Assembly: GCA_910577465.1 (NCBI GenBank)
Contig: CAJTMM010000003.1
Span: 1 to 64,000 of the forward strand
Length of the DNA: 64,000 nt
From: an uncultured Muribaculaceae bacterium
GTDB lineage: Bacteria > Bacteroidota > Bacteroidia > Bacteroidales > Muribaculaceae
Reading direction: 5' to 3'
Both the position numbers and the translations under genes were made by a program. Under the pieces are notes generated by a model. It was given only the letters and a program-made list of their open reading frames with translations, had not been told where the DNA came from and did not search any database. Positions 32,390 through 42,204 of this stretch are shown here, piece after piece. Every line of letters begins with the position of its first letter. Position 1 is the first letter of the stretch.

Positions 32390-33037
32390 ATGGCATTAGT
32401 ATCACCTTCACTCCTGTCCGCCGATTTCGGCAATCTGCAACGCGACATTGAAATGCTCAACCGCTCCGAAGCATCCATGCTACACATTGATGTCATGGAT
32501 GGCATGTTCGTTCCAAACATATCATTCGGGTTCCCGGTAATGAAGTTCATACAGAAATATGCCGAAAAACCGCTCGATGTACACCTGATGATTATGGATC
32601 CGGGGCGATATGTATCGCAGGTACGCGACACCGGCGCCGATATAATGAATGTGCACTTCGAAGCATGCACGCACCTTCACCGTGTAGTGCAACAGATAAA
32701 ACAAGCAGGTATGAAAGCTGGCGTTACGCTTAATCCTGCCACTCCGGTAGAGATGCTCGAGGACATAATCGACGATGTGGACATGGTGCTTATCATGTCA
32801 GTCAACCCGGGATTCGCAGCACAAAAATTTATACCGGGGGCTTTGAAGAAAGTGAAGCGTCTCAGGCAGATGATTTCCGAGCATCAGGCATCGGCACTGA
32901 TTGAAATTGACGGGGGAATAAATCTTGAGACCGGCAAGGAAGCAGTTGATGCCGGTGCCGATATTCTTGTTGCAGGCAACTACGTATTCTCCGCTCCCGA
33001 TCCCATGCGCAACATTGCACTGCTTCACGCGCTATAA
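32390..33037 (+). CDS. rpe: Ribulose-phosphate 3-epimerase
   Basis: A 215-residue TIM-barrel enzyme that interconverts ribulose 5-phosphate and xylulose 5-phosphate in the pentose phosphate pathway. It starts MALVSPSLLSADFGNL; active-site stretches include HIDVMDGMFVPNISFG, VHLMIMDP, MSVNPGFAAQKFI and EIDGGINLETGKEA, which hold the metal and phosphate ligands. The frame is open 25 codons further up, into the dedA stop, but the ATG at 32390 gives the family N-terminus. Confidence 0.96.
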   Translation: MALVSPSLLSADFGNLQRDIEMLNRSEASMLHIDVMDGMFVPNISFGFPVMKFIQKYAEKPLDVHLMIMDPGRYVSQVRDTGADIMNVHFEACTHLHRVVQQIKQAGMKAGVTLNPATPVEMLEDIIDDVDMVLIMSVNPGFAAQKFIPGALKKVKRLRQMISEHQASALIEIDGGINLETGKEAVDAGADILVAGNYVFSAPDPMRNIALLHAL

Positions 33038-33083
33038 TTTCCCCAAACAGACCTCTTAACTCTCTTCCAACATACAGCTATCA

Positions 33084-35882
33084 ATGGATTCATTCGAACT
33101 ATCTCCCGACAACTACGATACCTCATTGTTGCGCGGCAATGCGCAGCAAAGACCGGCATCCGACCCCGACACTGAACTTACCGAACCTCATGAGACACAC
33201 GAGCGGCAACCTAAACAGAAAGACGCCACTCAGCAATCACAGCAGGAACCCAAAGTCGCACACCGCGTAAAAAGCGATTCGCCATCAGAGACCCAAGTCG
33301 CATTCCGTAATTTCTTCAGCGATGGACGACTCCGGATGTTCTTCGGCATATTGATGATACTCATCGCCTTATATATGTTGATTGTCACAATATCATCATT
33401 ATCACACGGCAGCGAGGATCAAAGTCTCATTCAGAACCGTACCATCGAACAGATTGCCACAAGCGCGACATCAGCTACAAATACCGGCGGATGGTTCGGA
33501 GCGTACCTGTCCCACTCCATCACCCACAAGTGGCTTGGATTGGGAGCATTCATAGTGATATTCTATATCGGAGCCATAGGTTCCACACTTGTAAAGTTCC
33601 ATAGATTTAATTTTTGGCAACTGACATTCAAGTCATTAGTATCGGCTATCGCCGTATCTGCGATACTTGGGCTACTCACCTACAATAGCGCATCAACCAT
33701 CTACTGGGGCGGTGAACACGGCTACTACCTCAACCATCTGCTTATATCTAATGCAGGTATCTGGGCGGCAATAGGAGTGAGCATATTGCTGCTCTCGGCA
33801 GTGATACTTATATTCCTCACCTACATCAGCAAAGTATATAACGCAATAGCACGTCATGTGAAAGCTTACAAAGCACGACTTGCCGAACGTCATAAAGCAG
33901 CGATACTCGCGGCAGAAGCTGAAGAACAAGCACGTCGCGAAGCATCGCAAAAAGAACAGACTAAACCTGAAGAAAATCCGTCGTCCGACCCTGTCGGCAA
34001 TGGACCATCATCCGAGCCAAACACTCCTGAACATCTTTTTGTACCCACACCCGGACTAACAGATATAGACACCGAATTGTATCAAAACGATGTCACCAAT
34101 CAAAATGAAGAAAGCTCCACACCCACGGATGCGAGCAAAATTTCTGTCACCCCGACCGAACAGGATACCGATAGTGAAGAGATAGACATGGAGTACCATT
34201 CCCGATATATGCCTGCCGCTCCCGTCATGCAGGATGTGCCTTCAGCCATTGACAACTCCACGACCGATGATGCCAACGACAATTCCGATTGCAACGAAAC
34301 ATTGGAGGATTCTCTCGAAGAACCCCCAATGACTGTCGACGCGAATATTATTGAAGAAGCCGATGATATTGCCAATGACTCATACGACCCCACCGCCGAG
34401 CTAAGCCGCTACCGCTTCCCATCCATAGAATTGCTGAAAGTGCGAGAGTCCGCCGGTAACAGCATTGACGAAGAGGAACAAGAGGAAAACAAAAACCGTA
34501 TAATACGCACCCTTCAAGCCTACGGCATAGAGATTTCAAGCATCAAAGCCACAGTAGGACCCACAATCACACTTTACGAGATAGTGCCAGCCGAAGGTGT
34601 TCGCATAGCCAAAATCAAACGTCTCGGCGATGACATGACCCTAAGCCTTGCCGCCATAGGCATACGTATCATCGCACCTATGCCCGGAAAAGGCACCATC
34701 GGTATGGAAGTGCCAAACAAAAATCCACAGACCGTAAGCATACGTTCCATATTATCGTCCAAGACATATCAGGAATCCAAGGCAGCCCTACCTATGGCTA
34801 TGGGTACCACTATATCCAATGAGGTATATGTCACCGACCTCGCCAAGATGCCCCACCTACTTGTAGCCGGAGCTACAGGTATGGGAAAATCTGTCGGGCT
34901 CAATACCATCATAGCGTCACTGCTTTACAAAAAGCACCCAGCAGAGCTGAAATTTGTACTCGTTGACCCCAAAATGGTGGAATTCAGTCTATACAAATGT
35001 CTTGAACGCCATTATCTTGCCAAACTCCCTGAAGAGGATAGCGCTATAATCACTGATCCCACTAAAGTCGTGGCAACGCTCAATTCTCTCTGCGTAGAGA
35101 TGGATAGCCGCTATGAATTGCTTTCCAAGGCAGGTATGCGCGGAATCAAAGAATACAATGAAAAGTTCATATCCCGTCGTCTTAACCCCGAAAAAGGACA
35201 CCGTTACCTCCCGTACATAGTGGTTATTATCGATGAGTTTGCCGACCTTATCATCACTGCCGGTAAAGAGGTGGAGACACCCATCTCTCGTATCGCAGCC
35301 AAGGCCCGAGCCGTGGGCATACACATGATTCTTGCCACACAGCGCCCGAGTGTCAATGTCATAACCGGTGTAATCAAGGCAAACTTCCCGGGACGTATGG
35401 CATTCCGTGTGACACAGATGAACGACTCACGTACCATCCTCGACCGCCCCGGAGCCGACCAACTGATTGGTCGTGGCGACATGCTTATATCCCGTGACGG
35501 TATCATAGAGCGTGTACAATGTGCATTTATCGACACCGACGAGGTAGAAGCTATCTGCGAATCCATATCCGAACAGATGGGTTACCCCTGCGCGTATGAA
35601 TTACCCGACTATATCGCACCAACCGAGGGAGGTGGGGCAACGGGTATGCGCGGCGGAATAGCCGACCGCGACCCGCTGTTTGCCGAGGCCGGCCGTGCCA
35701 TCATAGAATCAGGCACAGGATCCACTTCATACCTGCAACGTAAATACACCATAGGCTATCCACGAGCCGGGAAAATCATGGACCAGCTCGAACAGGCAGG
35801 CGTGGTAGGTGCAGCCCAGGGAGGAAAACCCCGAGCCGTACTCATGGATATGTACGCATTTGAACGGATGCTTGAAGCTTAA
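33084..35882 (+). CDS. ftsK: DNA translocase FtsK
   Basis: A 932-residue septal DNA pump. Residues 1-75 are polar. Four membrane helices follow (about 83-250), then a long acidic, low-complexity linker (about 275-440) and the motor. Walker A is GATGMGKS (596-603), Walker B is VVIIDEFADL (about 713-722). The C-terminal gamma winged helix (about 865-930, TSYLQRKYTIGYPRAGKIMD) recognises KOPS-like sites. It coordinates chromosome dimer resolution with division. The order ftsK-lolA-trxB is familiar from Bacteroidales genomes. Confidence 0.95.
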   Translation: MDSFELSPDNYDTSLLRGNAQQRPASDPDTELTEPHETHERQPKQKDATQQSQQEPKVAHRVKSDSPSETQVAFRNFFSDGRLRMFFGILMILIALYMLIVTISSLSHGSEDQSLIQNRTIEQIATSATSATNTGGWFGAYLSHSITHKWLGLGAFIVIFYIGAIGSTLVKFHRFNFWQLTFKSLVSAIAVSAILGLLTYNSASTIYWGGEHGYYLNHLLISNAGIWAAIGVSILLLSAVILIFLTYISKVYNAIARHVKAYKARLAERHKAAILAAEAEEQARREASQKEQTKPEENPSSDPVGNGPSSEPNTPEHLFVPTPGLTDIDTELYQNDVTNQNEESSTPTDASKISVTPTEQDTDSEEIDMEYHSRYMPAAPVMQDVPSAIDNSTTDDANDNSDCNETLEDSLEEPPMTVDANIIEEADDIANDSYDPTAELSRYRFPSIELLKVRESAGNSIDEEEQEENKNRIIRTLQAYGIEISSIKATVGPTITLYEIVPAEGVRIAKIKRLGDDMTLSLAAIGIRIIAPMPGKGTIGMEVPNKNPQTVSIRSILSSKTYQESKAALPMAMGTTISNEVYVTDLAKMPHLLVAGATGMGKSVGLNTIIASLLYKKHPAELKFVLVDPKMVEFSLYKCLERHYLAKLPEEDSAIITDPTKVVATLNSLCVEMDSRYELLSKAGMRGIKEYNEKFISRRLNPEKGHRYLPYIVVIIDEFADLIITAGKEVETPISRIAAKARAVGIHMILATQRPSVNVITGVIKANFPGRMAFRVTQMNDSRTILDRPGADQLIGRGDMLISRDGIIERVQCAFIDTDEVEAICESISEQMGYPCAYELPDYIAPTEGGGATGMRGGIADRDPLFAEAGRAIIESGTGSTSYLQRKYTIGYPRAGKIMDQLEQAGVVGAAQGGKPRAVLMDMYAFERMLEA

Positions 35883-35923
35883 TCCGTAGCCATAGCACCA
35901 ACTTTTTTACTTACACAGATGTT

Positions 35924-36553
35924 ATGAATAACGATATGACACGACGAATTTACACAATATTATTATCAATAATACTATTGATACCCATGATTGCATGGAG
36001 TGCCGACAATGCATCCCAGACGCTTGAAGCGGCGGCAACACGTTTCCGCAACGCCAAATCCATAAAGGCAAATTACGCCTTGATTGCCGGAAATAACCGA
36101 ACCAGTGGCAGCGTCACCTTCTCCGGCGACAAATTCGTAATGACTTCACCTGAAATCTCCACCTGGTACGACGGCACAACACAATGGACCTACATGCCGG
36201 CACAGCAGGAAGTAAGCGTATCGGAACCTACTGCTGAGGAACTTCAGCAAATCAATCCGTTCATAATCATAAATAAATTTCGCAACTCCTATACCGCCAA
36301 AACTCTTAAAGCTCCGGCTCAACAAAAAAAGATTTTATTAACGGCAAAACAGAAAAATGCCGATATCCGCACTGCCACAATCACGCTAAATGCGTCGACA
36401 CTCATGCCTACGGATATTTCAATCACAATGGCCGACGGACGTACCGCTACTATCACCGTATCAAATCTCACCATCGGTAAAGCACTCCCGGCAGGTACAT
36501 TCCGGTTCAACAGCAGACAATATCCCAAGGCACAGATTGTGGACTTGCGTTAA
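35924..36553 (+). CDS. LolA-like outer-membrane lipoprotein carrier
   Basis: A 209-residue periplasmic protein with a signal peptide (hydrophobic residues 9-25, cleavage near AWSA). The mature part fits the LolA half-barrel: RFRNAKSIKANYALIAGN, then TWYDGTTQWTYMPAQQEVSV, then NPFIIINKFRNSY. LolA carries lipoproteins from the inner-membrane LolCDE exporter to the outer membrane. It follows ftsK by 41 bp and precedes trxB, and is probably co-transcribed. An ATG four codons in is an alternative start. Confidence 0.85.
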   Translation: MNNDMTRRIYTILLSIILLIPMIAWSADNASQTLEAAATRFRNAKSIKANYALIAGNNRTSGSVTFSGDKFVMTSPEISTWYDGTTQWTYMPAQQEVSVSEPTAEELQQINPFIIINKFRNSYTAKTLKAPAQQKKILLTAKQKNADIRTATITLNASTLMPTDISITMADGRTATITVSNLTIGKALPAGTFRFNSRQYPKAQIVDLR

Positions 36554-36600
36554 AATACTTCATTAGCATAATCCTCAAAAACAAAATAACCAAAATAGAT

Positions 36601-37545
36601 ATGAGCGAAGAATTAAAAACCAAATGCCTTATTATAGGTTCCGGTCCTGCCGGATATACCGCCGCATTATATACCTCACGCGCCAACCTCAACCCGGTGC
36701 TGTTTGAAGGACACCAACCCGGCGGACAGTTGACCATAACTACAGAAGTGGAGAATTTTCCCGGTTATCCCGAAGGAACTACCGGAACCGAACTTATGGA
36801 AGATATACGTCGGCAAGCCATACGTTTCGGAGCCGACGTTCGACCCGGTATGATTACCGAAGTGGATTTCACCACACATCCCCTTCAGGCTGTGACATCC
36901 GACGGCTTGAAAATACTTGCCGACACCGTGATTATATCCACAGGCGCGACAGCAAAATTTCTCGGTCTTCCCGATGAACAGAAATATATGGGCTTAGGGG
37001 TATCGGCATGTGCCACCTGCGACGGATTCTTTTATCGCAAAAAACGAGTGGCGGTAGTAGGCGGTGGCGACACGGCATGCGAGGAAGCATTGTACTTGAG
37101 CAATATTGCAGCCGACGTATTCCTGATAGTCCGTAAAGATCACCTCCGCGCATCCAAAGTGATGCAACGTCGTGTTCTTGAGAAACCCAATATCAAAGTA
37201 CTGTTCAACACCAATACCGCAGGACTTTATGGAGAAGAATACCTCGAAGGAGCACATCTTGTGGAAAACAAAGGCACCGACAATGAGCAGCATTTCGATT
37301 TGGCATTAGATGGATTCTTCCTGGCTATAGGACATAAACCGAACACCGACGTATTCAGCAAATATATCGAACTCGACGAAACCGGTTACATCAAAACCGA
37401 TGGTCACTCCACTGCCACCAATATTCCGGGCGTATTTGCAGCCGGTGACGTAGCCGACCCACACTACCGTCAGGCAATCACAGCAGCCGGAAGCGGATGC
37501 CGCGCAGCCCTTGACGCCGAACGCTACATCACAGAACAAGAATAA
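36601..37545 (+). CDS. trxB: Thioredoxin-disulfide reductase
   Basis: A 314-residue flavoprotein of the expected length. The FAD-binding GSGPAGYTAALYTSRA is at about 13-28, the redox motif CATC at 137-140, the NADPH-binding VVGGGDTACEEALYL just after, and the C-terminal FAD motif PGVFAAGDVAD at about 279-289. It reduces thioredoxin with NADPH in the cytoplasm. Confidence 0.96.
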   Translation: MSEELKTKCLIIGSGPAGYTAALYTSRANLNPVLFEGHQPGGQLTITTEVENFPGYPEGTTGTELMEDIRRQAIRFGADVRPGMITEVDFTTHPLQAVTSDGLKILADTVIISTGATAKFLGLPDEQKYMGLGVSACATCDGFFYRKKRVAVVGGGDTACEEALYLSNIAADVFLIVRKDHLRASKVMQRRVLEKPNIKVLFNTNTAGLYGEEYLEGAHLVENKGTDNEQHFDLALDGFFLAIGHKPNTDVFSKYIELDETGYIKTDGHSTATNIPGVFAAGDVADPHYRQAITAAGSGCRAALDAERYITEQE

Positions 37546-37565
37546 TACTCATCCCACATACCCTA

Positions 37566-37616
37566 CAACAGGGGCGTCACCTTATCAAAAGTGACGCCCC
37601 TGTTGTATCTTTTTTA
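37566..37616 (+). terminator. Terminator after trxB
   Basis: CAACAGGGGCGTCAC at 37566-37580 pairs exactly over 15 bp with GTGACGCCCCTGTTG at 37591-37605, followed by TATCTTTTTTA. Confidence 0.93.
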
Positions 37617-37737
37617 CCCATGTTACATGTCTACCAACAAAAAACATATTCGATATGAAATCACCATTTATAAATTATATATTGCAGTAAATATTGTATT
37701 TTTGGGTATATGAGCGTCGAGTTATATATAATTTGAG

Positions 37738-37745
37738 TATCTTTG
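37738..37745 (+). promoter_or_regulatory. -7 box of the ATP-grasp/receiver gene
   Basis: TATCTTTG, giving a start of transcription near 37751. This excludes the in-frame TTG at 37743 and supports the ATG at 37767. Confidence 0.62.
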
Positions 37746-37766
37746 TTACTTAATTGCATATACTCC

Positions 37767-40763
37767 ATGAACGAGGACGCTTTAAGCCAATTATATCTCA
37801 AGGACACGGCATTTCAGGACTTGATGCAAAGGCGCATTTTCAATGTGCTGCTTGTAGCATCGCCTTATGATGCATTCATGATGGAAGAGGACGGACGTAT
37901 CGAAGAACAACTGTACTTCGAATATGTAGCGTTGAACCTCAGCTCCCCTCCTCGCGTAACACAGGTATCGACCGTTGAGGAAGCCTTGGAAAAGATTCGC
38001 GAAAAGCACTTCGGACTCGTAATCATGATGCCCGGAATGGAGATAAGCGATACATTCACAGGCGCGCAGAAGATTAAGGAACTGCGCCCTACCCTTCCCA
38101 TCGTAGTTCTCACTCCATTTTCCAAGGAGGTGTCACGCCGATTGGCAAACGAGGACTTCTCGGGCATAGATTATGTGTTCAGTTGGCTCGGTAATGTCGA
38201 CCTTCTTCTCGCCATCATAAAACTGCTTGAAGATAAGCTCAACGCCGACAAGGATATAAACGAAGTAGGTGTACAGATGATTCTTGTGGTTGAGGATTCT
38301 GTGAGATTTTATTCATCAGTGTTGCCGCATATCTACAAGAATCTGTTAAAGCAATCCTTTGAATCATCTACCGAAGCCCTCAACGAGCATGAGCAGATGC
38401 TGCGTATGCGCGGACGCCCCAAAGTGATGCTTGCCCGCGACTATGAGGAAGCCATGGAGATATACGAACGCTACGGACATAACCTGTTAGGTGTAATCAG
38501 CGATGTATCGTTCAAGCGCGAGGGTGTCAAAGATCCGCAAGCCGGTTTACGTTTTGCCCAGTACTTGCGTACACAGAATCCGTATCTGCCTATAATCATA
38601 GAATCGTCGGAAAGTGAGAATCGCGAAGCCGCCACCGACATGCATTGCGTGTTCCTTGACAAGAACTCCAAGAAACTGCCGGTTGACTTGAGTGCTGCCA
38701 TCACCGAACAATTCAGCTTCGGCGACTTCGTGATGACCGACCCTGAAACCGGCAATGAAATACGGCTCAAATCGCTCAAAGACTTACAATACCACATTTT
38801 CGACATCCCGGCATCGGCATTACTGCACCATGCATCGTCCAACGACATATCCCGCTGGCTGTATTCGCGTGCACTATTCCCGATAGCTGAAGTCATAAAA
38901 GGACACCGTTTCTATTCTCTCGACGAAGTTCCCGCCGTGCGCCAGCTATTCTTCGACCTTATTGTCAAATACCGTAAGATGAAGAATCGTGGCGTAGTAG
39001 CCGTGTTCCGTAAAGACCGCTTCGACCATTACTCCAACTTTGCACGCATAGGGCAAGGCTCGCTCGGAGGCAAAGGACGTGGTCTGGCTTTTGTGGACCA
39101 GATAATAAAACGCAATCCGATATGCGATAATTTCTACGGAGTCTCCATTACCATTCCTCGCACCGTGGTGCTATGTACCGACATCTTCGACGAGTTCATG
39201 GCTACCAACAACCTATATCCCATAGCACTGAGCGATGCCGACGATGCTACCATTCTTGAACACTTTCTCAAGGCACGTCTCCCCCAACGTTTGGTTGATG
39301 ACTTTTTTGCTCTATTTGAGGTGGTGGATAAGCCGCTCGCCATACGAAGCTCGAGTCTGCTTGAAGATTCCCATTACCAACCGTTTGCCGGAATATACTC
39401 CACATATATGATACCACATGTGGAGGACAAGTACCGTATGCTCGAATTATTGGGCGACGCCATAAAAGGAGTATATGCATCGGTGTTCTATGCCGATAGC
39501 AAGGCATATATGACAGCTACCAGCAACGTCATCGACCAAGAAAAGATGGCGGTGATAATACAGGAAGTAGTAGGAGAAGAAACAAACGGACTGTATTTCC
39601 CGTCATTCTCAGGAGTAGGACGCTCATTAAACTATTATCCCATAGGCCGCGAGGAAGCCGAGGACGGGGTCGCTGAAGTAGCCGTAGGTTTGGGTAAATA
39701 TATAGTCGACGGCGGGCTGAGCCTGCGATTTTCGCCACGTCACCCCGACTGCGCGCTGCAAACCTCAGAATTATCCCTTGCACTGCGCGATACGCAGACA
39801 CGAATGTATGCACTCGACATGAGCTCACCGGAAACGTTCAGAGTCGACGACGGCTTCAATATCGTGAAACGTTCCATTCAGGACCTCGCCGCTACCGGCA
39901 AGCTGAAATACATGGTATCCACATTCGACTTCCGTGACAACATTATCCGCGACAATGATTTCGGTGACGGACGGCGAGTTGTGACATTCAACAACATATT
40001 GAAACATAATGCCTATCCGCTTGCTCCTGCTATAGATTTCATGCTATCGACCGGGCAACGCGAGATGAGCCGCCCGGTGGAGATTGAGTTTGCCGGAATG
40101 ATTGAGCATGGCGCTGAGAACAAGGGCAAGATATATTGGTTGCAGATACGCCCTATAGTTGACCGCAAAGACTTGGTGGACGAACATCTGCTCGCGCTTC
40201 CCGACAGCGAACTCATACTCCGCTCCAATACGGCATTGGGACATGGTACCATCGACAACGTTCAGACGATAGTGTACGTGAGACCCGAAAATTTCTCGTC
40301 ATCCAACAATCCATTTACGGCACGTGAAATAGAAAAAATAAACCGTAACCTCACCTCGGAGGACACTTACTATATACTGATAGGCCCTGGACGCTGGGGT
40401 TCAAGCGACCCATCGCTCGGCATACCGGTAAAATGGCCGCAGATAGCTAACGCCCGTCTAATTGTGGAGTCTGCTATAGGCAACTACCGCATCGAACCGA
40501 GTCAAGGTACACATTTCTTCCAGAACCTTACATCCTTCGGTGTTGGATATTTCACAATCGACTCAGGTGCCAAACAGGGTTTCTACGATGTGGATTATCT
40601 CAATTCGCTGGATGCCATATATGAATCTGATACCGTAAGAATAGTGCGGCTTCCCGCGCCATTGGCCATAGGTATTGATGGCAAAAAGGGCCAGGGTGTG
40701 GTAGCGAAACCTGGGTATTCTACTGAACAGTCAATAGTACAAACCGACATAATTGAAAAATAA
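37767..40763 (+). CDS. Receiver-like and PEP-synthase-type ATP-grasp fusion protein
   Basis: A 998-residue protein. The N-terminal 330 residues hold two CheY-like modules: NVLLVASPYDAFMM to KLLEDKLN, and MILVVEDSVRFYSS (DSV retained) to AAITEQFSF. A linker leads to a PPDK/PEP-synthase N-terminal ATP-grasp domain (about 415-800) with RIGQGSLGGKGRGLAFVDQI, AIRSSSLLEDS and IYWLQIRPIV. The usual phosphohistidine swivel domain and PEP-binding barrel are absent; instead a conserved 180-residue domain follows, with YYILIGPGRWGSSDPSLGIP. So it binds ATP but cannot be a normal PEP synthase; a kinase or sensory role is possible (inference). A coiled-coil protein starts 6 bp downstream. Confidence 0.8.
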   Translation: MNEDALSQLYLKDTAFQDLMQRRIFNVLLVASPYDAFMMEEDGRIEEQLYFEYVALNLSSPPRVTQVSTVEEALEKIREKHFGLVIMMPGMEISDTFTGAQKIKELRPTLPIVVLTPFSKEVSRRLANEDFSGIDYVFSWLGNVDLLLAIIKLLEDKLNADKDINEVGVQMILVVEDSVRFYSSVLPHIYKNLLKQSFESSTEALNEHEQMLRMRGRPKVMLARDYEEAMEIYERYGHNLLGVISDVSFKREGVKDPQAGLRFAQYLRTQNPYLPIIIESSESENREAATDMHCVFLDKNSKKLPVDLSAAITEQFSFGDFVMTDPETGNEIRLKSLKDLQYHIFDIPASALLHHASSNDISRWLYSRALFPIAEVIKGHRFYSLDEVPAVRQLFFDLIVKYRKMKNRGVVAVFRKDRFDHYSNFARIGQGSLGGKGRGLAFVDQIIKRNPICDNFYGVSITIPRTVVLCTDIFDEFMATNNLYPIALSDADDATILEHFLKARLPQRLVDDFFALFEVVDKPLAIRSSSLLEDSHYQPFAGIYSTYMIPHVEDKYRMLELLGDAIKGVYASVFYADSKAYMTATSNVIDQEKMAVIIQEVVGEETNGLYFPSFSGVGRSLNYYPIGREEAEDGVAEVAVGLGKYIVDGGLSLRFSPRHPDCALQTSELSLALRDTQTRMYALDMSSPETFRVDDGFNIVKRSIQDLAATGKLKYMVSTFDFRDNIIRDNDFGDGRRVVTFNNILKHNAYPLAPAIDFMLSTGQREMSRPVEIEFAGMIEHGAENKGKIYWLQIRPIVDRKDLVDEHLLALPDSELILRSNTALGHGTIDNVQTIVYVRPENFSSSNNPFTAREIEKINRNLTSEDTYYILIGPGRWGSSDPSLGIPVKWPQIANARLIVESAIGNYRIEPSQGTHFFQNLTSFGVGYFTIDSGAKQGFYDVDYLNSLDAIYESDTVRIVRLPAPLAIGIDGKKGQGVVAKPGYSTEQSIVQTDIIEK

Positions 40764-40769
40764 ACCGAC

Positions 40770-42164
40770 ATGTCATTACTGTCATCATTCAAAAAAGCAT
40801 TAGGATTTCCCGACGAGTACGATGAAGAACTCGACGCCATGGAATCTGACACAGATATAACTGATACGGCTTCTATAAATTCGGAGCAGACTCCTAAGCA
40901 AGAAATCAGCATCGATACTACGACAGCAGTTCCGGAACACACCGACACCGAAGCTATCGCAGCCCTTCCGGGCAAAATATTCGATGCCGTGATAGAGCTG
41001 TTTAATGCAACTCAGCCAGAATTTGTAAAACAATGCCTTGACACCGATGCGCAACGCAAATACATAATCGAAAATATAGACAAATCAGTACGCCAACGGT
41101 TTGACGAAGAAACCGCAGCGGCTCGGCGACGCGGAGAGCAATTATGGGAAGCCGAGAAGAAACGTATGTCATCGGATCTCGACAAACTGAAAAGCCAATA
41201 CCACTCATTGCAGCAGCAACGCGAGGAATTCCAAAGCGCACAGCTTAGTGCGGCACGTCAGAAACGCGCCATGAACGAGCGCATCCACGATTTGGAAAAC
41301 CAAGTGAACACGCTACAGGCTGAACGCGAACAATACCAACTTGAGAATCGCAGTATGCTCAACAAACTGCGTGTGGCGGGAGTACGCAACAGCGGTAACG
41401 GCGACACAGAAGCTGAATTGCAACGCCTTGCCGAGGAAAACGTATCGCTACAGGACAGAATCACCACACTCAACACCCGGATAGAACAGGATAAAGCAAC
41501 AATAGATGAATTGCAGAAATCTTTGGCTGAACGTCCGGAAGCCGACCCTGCATTAAGCGAAGAACATCAGGCTGCAATAGCTGAAATAGAAGAACAGATA
41601 AAGCAGTTTGAGAACATAAAGAAAAAGAAAGACGCCAAGATAGCCGAGCTTCAATCTGCGGCAAAACGTACGGCAACCCACATCAATAAAATTGAGGAAG
41701 AACTTGCAGCACGAGACAGCGCTATAGAAAAATTGACTGATGAAGCCGCATCGTTGCGCAAGACCATCGAGACAAATCTCTATGCGCAAGCTACTTCCGA
41801 ATCCGAGCTCAAGCAGGAAATCGAACGTCTCAAAGAGCTTATCAACGCTGCCGAGGAGAAGAAAACGGAGAAATCACGCCGTGCAACAAACAAACATAAA
41901 GCATCCATCGTTGAAGATAACGGTGAGACCACATACGAAGCCAAGAAACAACCGGAAGCGGTTGACACGAAGGAAAACGTAAGTGAGCCCACCACCGTAA
42001 GGATATCGGCAATCGATGAACTGATGGATAGCACAGATTGGTTTGTGGCGCCCGACCCGGTGCCTCTGAAAAAAGACCCTTCAGTAGAAGAGGACTTCGG
42101 ATATAAGGAACCGGTAGTACGCAAGACCAATCGCGACGACGACAAGCAATTGTCACTTTGGTAA
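40770..42164 (+). CDS. Coiled-coil protein of unknown function
   Basis: I do not recognise a named family. The 464-residue protein has no signal peptide. An acidic N-terminus precedes a segment around ALPGKIFDAVIELFNATQPE. Long heptad-type coiled coils then run from about residue 105 to 375, rich in Glu, Gln, Arg and Lys. A Lys/Thr/Ser-rich linker follows, with a short C-terminal motif (ISAIDELMDSTDWFVAPDP, then DFGYKEPV) that looks conserved. The 6-bp gap after the ATP-grasp fusion gene suggests the two work together. Confidence 0.72.
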   Translation: MSLLSSFKKALGFPDEYDEELDAMESDTDITDTASINSEQTPKQEISIDTTTAVPEHTDTEAIAALPGKIFDAVIELFNATQPEFVKQCLDTDAQRKYIIENIDKSVRQRFDEETAAARRRGEQLWEAEKKRMSSDLDKLKSQYHSLQQQREEFQSAQLSAARQKRAMNERIHDLENQVNTLQAEREQYQLENRSMLNKLRVAGVRNSGNGDTEAELQRLAEENVSLQDRITTLNTRIEQDKATIDELQKSLAERPEADPALSEEHQAAIAEIEEQIKQFENIKKKKDAKIAELQSAAKRTATHINKIEEELAARDSAIEKLTDEAASLRKTIETNLYAQATSESELKQEIERLKELINAAEEKKTEKSRRATNKHKASIVEDNGETTYEAKKQPEAVDTKENVSEPTTVRISAIDELMDSTDWFVAPDPVPLKKDPSVEEDFGYKEPVVRKTNRDDDKQLSLW

Positions 42165-42204
42165 CACATTGACCTGAATAACTTACCTCTACAAAATTCG
42201 AATC

